A stretch of DNA of 5,960 nucleotides from assembly GCA_009776715.1 (NCBI GenBank), contig WRNF01000047.1, positions 1,213 to 7,172 on the forward strand. The letters are read 5' to 3'. A program made the position numbers and the translations under genes. The DNA is from Treponema sp. (GTDB lineage: Bacteria; Spirochaetota; Spirochaetia; Treponematales; Breznakiellaceae). Below the pieces are notes generated by a model that saw nothing but the letters and a program-made list of their open reading frames with translations, did no database searches and was not told where the DNA came from. Shown here in pieces: positions 1 to 4,343 of the stretch (position 1 is the first letter of the stretch; each line of letters begins with the position of its first letter).

Positions 1-187
1 CCAATGCCGAATATATGTGTATTTCTTGAAGTAACGGATAATCATCCAATATTTCTGAGACAGAAATCCCCTCTGATAACCATTGAAGAATATCCCCAAC
101 AGTTATACGTGTTCCTTTAATACAGGGTTTCCCAAACCGAATCCCCTGATCAATAACGATATATTTTGATAATTCTTCATTTCCCAT
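1..187 (-). CDS. DUF433 family antitoxin-like protein, C-terminus beyond window
   Basis: This is a partial gene: 62 codons are visible and the 3' end lies left of base 1. The translation begins MGNEELSKYIVIDQG and continues with GKPCIKGTRITVGDIL, WLSEG, SEILDDYPLL and an EIHIYSAL-like end. These match in order the hallmarks of DUF433 (COG2442): a GKP.I.GTRI.V core, then a G.S..EIL.DYP.L segment. The family is usually about 75 residues, so only some ten residues are missing. DUF433 proteins are small winged-helix-like predicted antitoxins, often followed by a PIN-like DUF5615 gene; any such partner would lie outside the window to the left, so the pairing is an inference. The start at 187 is chosen because a TATAAT box sits just upstream. 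In-frame ATGs at 202 and 211 exist, but none of the three has a Shine-Dalgarno sequence. Confidence 0.88.
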   Translation of the reverse strand, partial: MGNEELSKYIVIDQGIRFGKPCIKGTRITVGDILQWLSEGISVSEILDDYPLLQEIHIYSAL

Positions 188-193
188 ATTCTT

Positions 194-223
194 ATTATAC
201 ATTAACTTCATAAATTTTGTCTA
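194..223 (-). promoter_or_regulatory. Promoter for the DUF433 gene
   Basis: On the minus strand a -35 TAGACA (223-218) is separated by 18 bp from a perfect -10 TATAAT (199-194). The predicted transcription start, 7 nt after the -10, falls on the A of the ATG at 187. The message would then be leaderless, which fits the absence of a ribosome binding site. Confidence 0.55.
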
Positions 224-230
224 CATTGCC

Positions 231-415
231 AAAATATGTAATATTTCGCAACCGTTCATGGGGTTAAAAAATACGTTTTTTGCTTCAAAAAAGCCTTAAA
301 ATGACCAATTTTTCATTAAAAGTCGACAAGGAAATGGGCAAATTACGCAAATTCTATCTAAAAAATAGGATATTTTCAAAAAGCAATGAACGGTTACAAT
401 ATTTCATACATTTTT
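231..415. repeat. Imperfect inverted repeat bounding an AT-rich non-coding segment, MITE-like
   Basis: The decamer AACCGTTCAT at 250-259 recurs inverted at 386-395. The similarity continues outward: the left arm reads AAAATATGTA then ATATTTCGC before the decamer, and the complement of the right arm reads AAAAATGTAT, GAAATATTGT before it. With small gaps the arms are about 30 bp each. The roughly 125 bp between them are very AT-rich and hold no gene on either strand. The layout resembles a small non-autonomous element or insertion-sequence remnant. No clear target-site duplication was found, so the boundaries are approximate. This accounts for most of the gene-free interval 188-423. Confidence 0.4.
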
Positions 416-423
416 GTTGATTT

Positions 424-813
424 TTACAACCATTTCGGCTCAAATTTCGCATAACTGGAGGTTATATGCCATTGGGCAATAACTGTCAGCGGTTCGGACA
501 GCCTGCGCCCCTGCTCCGCTTCGGTAGTCGTTACAAACCGGGTGCCGCGCAGCCGGGCAATATCGTTGGTATTCTGGTCGCCGTTCTTTTTCATAAAAGA
601 TTCCGTGGGCGTGGCAATAGCATAATCGCCGAGCAGGTGCATGATGGTATTCAAAAACGTTGATTTCCCGTTAGCCCCGCTCCCGTACCGGATGTCCGGC
701 CCGTGCTCTTTGATAAGCCGGGCAGCGTTGGTAGAATCCGTAAACTGTATACTGCCGTTTTTCAGTTGGGCGATACGCAGATAAATGCACTCATCGCCGA
801 TTTGTTCTTTCAT
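424..813 (-). pseudogene. Remnant of phage/plasmid P4-type primase-helicase (D5-like NTPase), internally deleted and truncated
   Basis: The reading frame from 813 gives about 129 residues. The start at 813 is chosen because AGGAG (823-819) lies 5 nt upstream; the longer ATG at 840 has no such site. Its first part, with FTDSTNAARLIKEHGPDIRY, resembles the segment that opens the central region of P4/D5-type primases. It then runs directly into the helicase Walker A motif GSGANGKST (bases about 684-658) and the following conserved block, including TTTEAEQG, the Walker B region. In intact relatives well over 100 residues separate RY from the GSGANGKST segment, so an in-frame internal deletion is inferred near base 685. 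After GRRLSEPL (base 487) family similarity stops, and about 20 unrelated residues lead to a stop; sensor and arginine-finger regions are missing. The coding part is clearly GC-richer than the flanks, consistent with acquisition from a phage or integrative element. Replicative function is very unlikely. Confidence 0.82.
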
Positions 814-837
814 AATTTCTCCTAAGGTTTGGTTTTT

Positions 838-872
838 CATGAGTTATCTCATGACAATCACAGCCTGTCATG
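838..872. promoter_or_regulatory. Nested CATGA palindromes, operator-like, upstream of primase remnant
   Basis: Two inverted repeats share a half-site. CATGAG (838-843), TTAT, CTCATG (848-853) is a perfect 16-bp dyad. CATGACA (850-856), a 9-nt spacer, then TGTCATG (866-872) is a second perfect dyad. They lie 25-59 bp upstream of the remnant's start at 813, where a phage repressor would bind. No convincing minus-strand promoter was found beside them. Confidence 0.4.
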
Positions 873-936
873 GAAAAACAAACCTGTAACTGGGTAAAGT
901 GTGCAATTTTAAGGATAAAACACAGCAACACCCTGC

Positions 937-966
937 TTGCCAAAACTGCTTAAAACCGAGTATACT
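937..966 (+). promoter_or_regulatory. Sigma-70 promoter of the two-gene unit 984-1680
   Basis: TTGCCA (937-942), an 18-bp spacer and TATACT (961-966) each match consensus at five of six bases. The expected start near 973 leaves only about 11 nt of leader, which begins with AAGGAGG (973-979). The ribosome binding site would thus sit at the very 5' end of the message. Confidence 0.6.
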
Positions 967-983
967 TAATCCAAGGAGGCAAT

Positions 984-1235
984 ATGCCGCAATTGTCGAA
1001 CCAAAAGTTCGCAACCATGACCATTGAAGAAAAACTTGACATAGGAGTCAGGGCTGTAGCATTAAAAAATGCCGGTGATTATGAAGGTTATAGCCGCCTT
1101 ACCAGATCAATCCCTATGCCGCCATATCTGGCAAAAATGATGAAAGATAAAATGGGCATAGATTACCTTATTAACGGCGGCTGGAATTTATCGGAAGCAG
1201 AGGCAGAATTTGGCAGCGGCTGGCTTGATAGATAA
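984..1235 (+). CDS. Small conserved-looking hypothetical protein, first gene of an overlapping pair
   Basis: An 83-residue soluble protein, MPQLSNQKFATMTIEEKL..., with no signal peptide or membrane segment. AGGAGG (974-979) is 4 nt from the ATG, and a promoter lies at 937-966. I do not recognise an established domain. The sequence looks mainly helical: TIEEKLDIGVRAVALKNAGDYEGYSRL suggests a helical hairpin, followed by a proline-rich turn IPMPPYLAK, a basic stretch KMMKDKMG, and an acidic helix SEAEAEF near the C-terminus. Its last 26 nt overlap the next gene in another frame, so the two are probably translationally coupled. A small upstream gene overlapping a larger one is common in toxin-antitoxin cassettes, and the setting beside a DUF433 gene and phage debris is compatible with that. 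No motif proves it. Confidence 0.72.
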   Translation: MPQLSNQKFATMTIEEKLDIGVRAVALKNAGDYEGYSRLTRSIPMPPYLAKMMKDKMGIDYLINGGWNLSEAEAEFGSGWLDR

Positions 1236-1680
1236 AATTAACCAAGCTGTTATACATATTGATGCAGGCCGTAAAGGCAATGCCATAAGGGGAAAAGAAC
1301 AGGAAGCGCGTATCCTCTACGAAAATGGTATTTCTGAGGCTATCATTGCCTTTCAGGAAGCCCAAGCAACTAATGATCCTAAAATAATAATACTAGCCGA
1401 ATGGACATTTTTGGGCCAGGAACTCCAGCTAAGTGATAAGAAGCGTAAGAAATCCATAGACAGCCTTATGCAGGCAATACAATATTTTGATGATGCTTTT
1501 CTTGTTTTGGAAATTGTAGAAGATATTCAGAATTATAAATTTGTTGAAAATTCCCATCCCCATAATAAAAAATACAGGGTAAAAAGCTATCCTAAAGACG
1601 CTTTTCATATTGCATGTAAATCTCATGTTGCAAGGATTGATAATATTCTTCGTTATACCGAGAACTTTGTACTTAGGTAA
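1210..1680 (+). CDS. Hypothetical protein, second gene of an overlapping pair
   Basis: 156 residues from a TTG start at 1210, chosen because AGAGG (1199-1203) lies 6 nt upstream; the next in-frame TTG, at 1225, has no ribosome binding site. No ATG occurs early in this frame. It overlaps the upstream gene by 26 nt, pointing to coupled translation. I do not recognise the family. Predicted secondary structure is mostly helical: residues about 1-45 (INQAVIHIDAGRKGNAIRGKEQEA), 46-75 (SEAIIAFQEAQ... AEWTFL) and 80-110 (SLMQAIQYFDDAFLVLEIVEDI). A basic, histidine-bearing segment follows (SHPHNKKYRVKSYPKDAFHIACKSHVARIDNIL). There is no signal peptide or transmembrane helix. The PKDAFHIACKSH stretch faintly recalls the D-x-x-x-A-x-A helix of PIN nucleases, but the N-terminal PIN signature (DTN/DSS) is absent, so I do not assign it. 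A hairpin terminator begins at the stop codon. Confidence 0.7.
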   Translation: MAAAGLIDKINQAVIHIDAGRKGNAIRGKEQEARILYENGISEAIIAFQEAQATNDPKIIILAEWTFLGQELQLSDKKRKKSIDSLMQAIQYFDDAFLVLEIVEDIQNYKFVENSHPHNKKYRVKSYPKDAFHIACKSHVARIDNILRYTENFVLR

Positions 1681-1704
1681 TTTGTGCAAATTTACCTTTT
1701 ATTA
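1675..1704 (+). terminator. Hairpin terminator after gene 1210-1680
   Basis: AGGTAATTT (1675-1683) pairs with AAATTTACCT (1688-1697) across a GTGC loop with one bulged T, followed by TTTTATTA. The stem includes the TAA stop codon. It is AT-rich, so termination may be only moderate. The 79-bp gap to the convergent regulator gene also holds a weak GATC-flanked palindrome around TTTAATTAAA, to which I assign no function. Confidence 0.5.
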
Positions 1705-1759
1705 CATAAGGAATCAACGATCTTTTTAATTAAATGATCTGAATATTACAGGCTCCTAG

Positions 1760-2167
1760 TTATTTTCTGAAAAGCCTTAAAAAAACTTGTTGAAGGGGAG
1801 TCAGCGCAACTGTCTTGAATTTTGAAGGGTGCAGTAAAAGTTTAACCAATTCGGTAACAGTATTTTCTACAATTTTTCTATTTTCTCTGGAAAGCGGCTC
1901 AACACGATCCGCTATAGAAAGCAATTCAGGGCTAAAAAACCTTTCCGGTATTTTTGGGTTACTGTTTCTTTTACCAGTTACCAGATACTCTGTTGTTATG
2001 CCTAAAATCTGAGCTATACTTACAGCTTTGTCAGCCGGCGGCATGGTGCCGTTTTTAAGCATATACTTGTCTATTGTTTTTTTGGGTATACCGGTTTTAT
2101 GCGCCAATTCCTTAACGAGCATCCTCTTGTATTCCAATTCTCCCTTCAAATTTTCACTGAAACTCAT
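1760..2167 (-). CDS. XRE-family transcriptional regulator, CI-repressor-like
   Basis: A 135-residue cytoplasmic DNA-binding protein. Residues 5-65 form a Cro/CI-type helix-turn-helix domain. Helix 2 is about VKELAHKTGI (18-27), the recognition helix about PKKTIDKYMLKNG (28-40), and helices 4-5 are PPADKAVSIAQILGITTEYLVTG (43-65), a very typical XRE ending. Residues 66-80 are a linker, and 81-112 (SPELLSIADRVEPLSRENRKIVENTVTELVKLL) form helices likely used for dimerisation. The basic, hydrophobic C-terminus (PLQQVFLRLFRK) has no assigned role. No peptidase domain is present, so this is not a self-cleaving LexA/CI type. It is divergent from the LRR lipoprotein gene, with two matching operator-like dyads between them, so it probably controls that gene and itself. 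The start ATG at 2167 lacks a clear Shine-Dalgarno sequence. Possible phage or integrative-element origin is an inference. Confidence 0.88.
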   Translation of the reverse strand: MSFSENLKGELEYKRMLVKELAHKTGIPKKTIDKYMLKNGTMPPADKAVSIAQILGITTEYLVTGKRNSNPKIPERFFSPELLSIADRVEPLSRENRKIVENTVTELVKLLLHPSKFKTVALTPLQQVFLRLFRK

Positions 2168-2177
2168 AAAAACATAA

Positions 2178-2193
2178 TACCCATATTTGGATA
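2178..2193. promoter_or_regulatory. Operator-like dyad 1 (TACCC-N6-GGATA)
   Basis: TACCC (2178-2182), six bases, then GGATA (2189-2193): an inverted repeat with one mismatch, followed by AT as in dyad 2. It lies 11 bp upstream of the regulator's ATG and just upstream of the -35 of the LRR promoter. It would also cover a weak minus-strand -10 (TATGGG, 2185-2180) whose -35 TTGTCA (2208-2203) overlaps the plus-strand -35. Confidence 0.5.
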
Positions 2194-2201
2194 ATCAGGT
2201 G

Positions 2202-2231
2202 TTGACAAATTTCCTAATATGAGTATATTAT
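2202..2231 (+). promoter_or_regulatory. Sigma-70 promoter of the LRR lipoprotein gene
   Basis: A perfect -35 TTGACA (2202-2207), an 18-bp spacer and TATTAT (2226-2231, five of six consensus bases). Predicted start near 2238, giving a leader of about 100 nt. The promoter is bracketed by the two matched dyads, so repression by the adjacent XRE protein is likely. Confidence 0.68.
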
Positions 2232-2235
2232 TAAG

Positions 2236-2251
2236 TATCCATAAGCGGATA
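2236..2251. promoter_or_regulatory. Operator-like dyad 2 (TATCC-N6-GGATA)
   Basis: TATCC (2236-2240), six bases, GGATA (2247-2251): a perfect 16-bp interrupted palindrome with the same half-sites and spacing as dyad 1. It covers the predicted transcription start of the LRR gene. The two dyad centres are 58 bp apart, about 5.5 helical turns. Confidence 0.55.
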
Positions 2252-2256
2252 ATATG

Positions 2257-2319
2257 GCACGAGGGTAATGAACAGTTTGTTCAGCTCGTGCAAAATAGCT
2301 ACCGGCCTGTAGGAGGCCG
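2257..2319 (+). ncRNA. Structured 5' leader of the LRR lipoprotein mRNA
   Basis: Two hairpins can be drawn. Hairpin 1 has an outer stem GCACGAG (2257-2263) with CTCGTGC (2285-2291) and an inner stem TGAACA (2269-2274) with TGTTCA (2278-2283), separated by an asymmetric internal loop (GGTAA against G). Hairpin 2 is CGGCCT (2303-2308) with AGGCCG (2314-2319) around a GTAGG loop. CTAC (2299-2302) could pair instead with GTAG (2309-2312), giving a competing fold. An SD-like AGGAGG (2311-2316) is partly buried in hairpin 2, while the real site AAGGAG (2327-2332) lies 8 nt after it. No U-tract follows, so hairpin 2 is not an intrinsic terminator. A 14-codon ORF (2268-2312) runs through both hairpins. 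A cis-acting regulatory RNA is an inference; I could not assign a known class. Confidence 0.5.
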
Positions 2320-2337
2320 AGATATTAAGGAGTTTTT

Positions 2338-3030
2338 ATGAAACAGACAATGGTTATAATGCTTTTATTGGCATTATTAGGGTGCTTTACGGCATGTACA
2401 AAGTACGATGATGAAAAAGATTTTGAAATAGGCGATTTAAAAGGACACATAGATACCGAAAAATCGGCAGCGATTTACCGTTATGTTGGGAATAAACAGG
2501 ATGTCAGCATACCTCCACGTATTCAAGGACGAAACATTCTCGTAATCGAAACAGGAGCTTTTGCAAGGAAAAATTTGACCAGTGTTATTATTCCCAACGG
2601 CGTGACTGAAATTGGTCAGAGTGCATTTGCAAGAACCCAACTGACCAGCGTTACCATCCCCAATAGCGTAACTTCAATAAAGGCCAATGCATTCCAAGAA
2701 AATCAACTGACCAGTGTTACCATCCCCAATAGCGTAACTACAATTTTAAGCGGGGCATTTCAGGGAAACCAGCTCACCAGTGTTACCATCCCCAATAGCA
2801 TAACTAGAATTAGTACCGAGGTATTTAAGGAAAACCCGTTGACCAGTGTTACTCTTCCCGCCGATATAGCGATAGGTTATATGGGCCTTGGCAAAGAAAC
2901 AGAAGATGGAATAAGAAAGGCTAATTGCTTTGATGGGGACTTACTATTAGTCTATTGTTATGATAACAAGAAGGCTGCGGGAACTTATACCCGGTCTGAT
3001 GCTAACAGTGAAACTTGGATAAAACAGTAA
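2338..3030 (+). CDS. BspA-type leucine-rich-repeat surface lipoprotein
   Basis: 230 residues. AAGGAG lies 5 nt before the ATG, which decides the start. The N-terminus (MKQTMVIMLLLALLGCFTAC) is a lipoprotein signal with two possible lipidated cysteines: C16 after LLG, or C20 after FTA, both tolerable in relaxed spirochaetal lipoboxes. Residues about 55-79 are a degenerate first repeat. Residues 80-179 are five LRR_5 (BspA/TpLRR-like) units of 22 residues, with consensus LTSVTIPNSVT.I...AF..NQ; the fifth is cut short. Residues 180-230 form a distinct tail ending GTYTRSDANSETWIKQ, similar to C-termini I associate with Treponema members of this family. Such proteins are exported, lipid-anchored and often implicated in adhesion or binding of host or community surfaces; the ligand here is unknown. 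It is monocistronic, divergent from an XRE regulator, with matched operators and a structured leader. Confidence 0.88.
   Translation: MKQTMVIMLLLALLGCFTACTKYDDEKDFEIGDLKGHIDTEKSAAIYRYVGNKQDVSIPPRIQGRNILVIETGAFARKNLTSVIIPNGVTEIGQSAFARTQLTSVTIPNSVTSIKANAFQENQLTSVTIPNSVTTILSGAFQGNQLTSVTIPNSITRISTEVFKENPLTSVTLPADIAIGYMGLGKETEDGIRKANCFDGDLLLVYCYDNKKAAGTYTRSDANSETWIKQ
2575..2869 (+). repeat. 66-bp tandem repeat encoding LRR units
   Basis: Units begin at 2575, 2641, 2707, 2773 and 2839 (the last partial), exactly 66 bp apart and in frame. The first 33 bp of units 2 and 3 differ at one base, and those of units 3 and 4 at two, while the second halves are strongly diverged. Unit 1 and unit 5 are more divergent throughout. 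This suggests recent unit duplication or gene conversion limited to the strand-forming half of each repeat. Confidence 0.9.
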
Positions 3031-3089
3031 AGTAAAAATTAATGCAAGGGCAAAAACAATGCCTGACAAGTCCTATTCCTTGGGAAAAA

Positions 3090-3136
3090 GAAATACCCCG
3101 CTGCTTGCGTGCTTGCGGCAGGGTATTTCATTATCT
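3090..3136 (+). terminator. Strong hairpin terminator after the LRR gene, possibly bidirectional
   Basis: GAAATACCC (3090-3098) pairs perfectly with GGGTATTTC (3121-3129). After one C-A mismatch the stem continues GCTGC (3100-3104) with GCGGC (3115-3119), one pair being a wobble, around a 10-nt loop. T-rich sequence follows (ATTATCTTTCTTTTCC). On the other strand the left flank supplies CTTTTTCCC. It starts 60 bp after the LRR stop codon. Confidence 0.72.
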
Positions 3137-3200
3137 TTCTTTTCCGGTACCTCATAGAGTCTTCATTCATTAAAATAGTTCTTTGAATAATATTATCAGA

Positions 3201-3275
3201 AACACTTTTTTGTGTTAACATTGTTAAACTGGCATCATTTTTACCTGTTAGTGTAGGAACCATGCAAGCATGGTT
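3201..3275. promoter_or_regulatory. Cluster of dyads upstream of the transporter operon
   Basis: The 341-bp gap 3031-3371 holds no convincing gene. Besides the terminator and the promoter it contains three dyads: AACAC (3201-3205), six Ts, GTGTT (3212-3216); TTAACA (3215-3220), T, TGTTAA (3222-3227); and AACCATGC (3258-3265), AA, GCATGGTT (3268-3275). The last is a perfect 18-bp palindrome centred about 75 bp upstream of the operon's -35. It could be an operator or activator site for sugar-responsive control. No regulator gene for the operon is visible. Confidence 0.35.
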
Positions 3276-3342
3276 TTCAGAGTATGCGTTTACTGACTTC
3301 CTGTCCGTCTGGTTACAGTAAATTTGCAAGAGCCGCTGTAAA

Positions 3343-3371
3343 TTGACATTAAACCTCAGTAGTATTAAAAT
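3343..3371 (+). promoter_or_regulatory. Sigma-70 promoter of the ABC transporter operon
   Basis: A perfect TTGACA (3343-3348), an optimal 17-bp spacer and TAAAAT (3366-3371). The predicted start, 7 nt downstream, is the G of the in-frame GTG at 3378, so the first permease would be translated from a leaderless message or from another, longer transcript. Confidence 0.6.
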
Positions 3372-4343
3372 GTGATTGTGTCAAGAATAAATAAAGCCGT
3401 ATTACAGGCCGGAAGCCCCAGATTAAACTGTCCCGGAAAAAAATCCTCTTTTCGCTATTTTTGGACAAACCGGTATCTGTATGCGCTGCTTGTTCCCTGC
3501 GTCCTTTATTTCATAATTTTTCACTATATACCAATGTATGGGCTTGTTTTGGCATTTAAGGAATTTAAATTTTCACAGGGAATTTTTGGCAGCAACTGGG
3601 CAGGTTTAAAAAATTTTAAAGACCTTTTTGCACTGGATTCATTTTACCGAGTATTGGGCAATTCCTTTTTTCTAAGCGTATTGAAACTGCTAGTTTATTT
3701 TCCAATTCCAATTATTCTTGCACTGGCAATGAACGAAATTCCCTTCATTAAATATAAGCGCATAACACAGACAATGGTGTATCTGCCGTATTTTATTTCG
3801 TGGGTGGTTATCGGCGGAATACTGGTTAATCTGCTCTCGCCTTCATGGGGATTAATAAACAGCATAATAAAATTTTTTGGAGGGGAACCGGTATTTTTTC
3901 TGGGAACGGCAAGATATTTCCGCAGCATTGCAATAATCTCCCATATCTGGAAAAATGCAGGCTGGGATACCATCATCTATCTTGCCGCAATAACTACCGT
4001 TGATCCGGAACTGTATCAGGCCGCCCTTATTGACGGCGCATCACGCATTAAGCGGATTCTGCATATCACTCTGCCGGGAATTAAAACCACGATTATCATC
4101 CTTCTGCTGCTAAGCATTGGAAATATTATGAATAACGGATTTGAACAGATTTATATTTTACAGAACGGCAGCAATTTAGCGGTATCGGAAGTTTTTGAAA
4201 CATACACTTACCGCCTGGGAATTGTTTCCGGACGCTACTCTTTCGCTGTTACAGTGGGGCTTTTTGGCTCTGTTGTGGGATTTACCCTTCTTGCCGTTTC
4301 CAATGCTATTGCGAAACTTAGGGGCGAAGGAGGAATATTTTGA
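3372..4343 (+). CDS. lplB: LplB-type ABC sugar transporter permease
   Basis: 323 residues; an inner-membrane permease of the binding-protein-dependent transport family (COG4209, BPD_transp_1) for oligosaccharides or related solutes. A cytoplasmic tail of about 34 residues precedes a first membrane helix with the family signature LYFIIFHYIPMYGLVLAFKEF (45-65). Further hydrophobic segments lie at about 95-121, 132-155, 182-207, 238-254 and 288-312, six in total. The EAA loop that docks the ATPase is at about 214-236 (YQAALIDGASRIKRILHITLPGI), with its conserved G and LP. The start is uncertain: TAA at 3366-3368 blocks extension, leaving only GTG at 3372 or 3378, and neither has a ribosome binding site. 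The promoter position favours 3378. It overlaps the next permease by 4 nt, and the two should form a heterodimer. The substrate cannot be read from the sequence. Confidence 0.93.
   Translation: MIVSRINKAVLQAGSPRLNCPGKKSSFRYFWTNRYLYALLVPCVLYFIIFHYIPMYGLVLAFKEFKFSQGIFGSNWAGLKNFKDLFALDSFYRVLGNSFFLSVLKLLVYFPIPIILALAMNEIPFIKYKRITQTMVYLPYFISWVVIGGILVNLLSPSWGLINSIIKFFGGEPVFFLGTARYFRSIAIISHIWKNAGWDTIIYLAAITTVDPELYQAALIDGASRIKRILHITLPGIKTTIIILLLLSIGNIMNNGFEQIYILQNGSNLAVSEVFETYTYRLGIVSGRYSFAVTVGLFGSVVGFTLLAVSNAIAKLRGEGGIF

Noticed and set aside
466..663. Plus-strand frame of 65 residues with a good ribosome binding site
   Set aside because: It is the exact antisense of the conserved Walker A region of the primase relic, and the product shows no recognisable features.
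1210..1680. PIN-domain nuclease assignment for the second gene of the overlapping pair
   Set aside because: Only a weak resemblance in PKDAFHIACKSH; the N-terminal acidic signature and the other acidic residues of the PIN active site are not seen.
2241..2254. Lac-operator-like string AGCGGATAAT
   Set aside because: Only about nine bases match one half of lacO. The segment is better explained as part of the local TATCC-N6-GGATA dyad that recurs at 2178.
2270..2282. LexA-box-like GAACAGTTTGTTC
   Set aside because: The spacing between GAAC and GTTC is five rather than four bases, and it forms the inner stem of the leader hairpin, downstream of the transcription start.
3039..3329. Minus-strand frame of 96 residues between the LRR gene and the importer
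   Set aside because: It reads straight through the perfect terminator hairpin at 3090-3129 and several dyads, has no clear ribosome binding site, and its composition is not protein-like.
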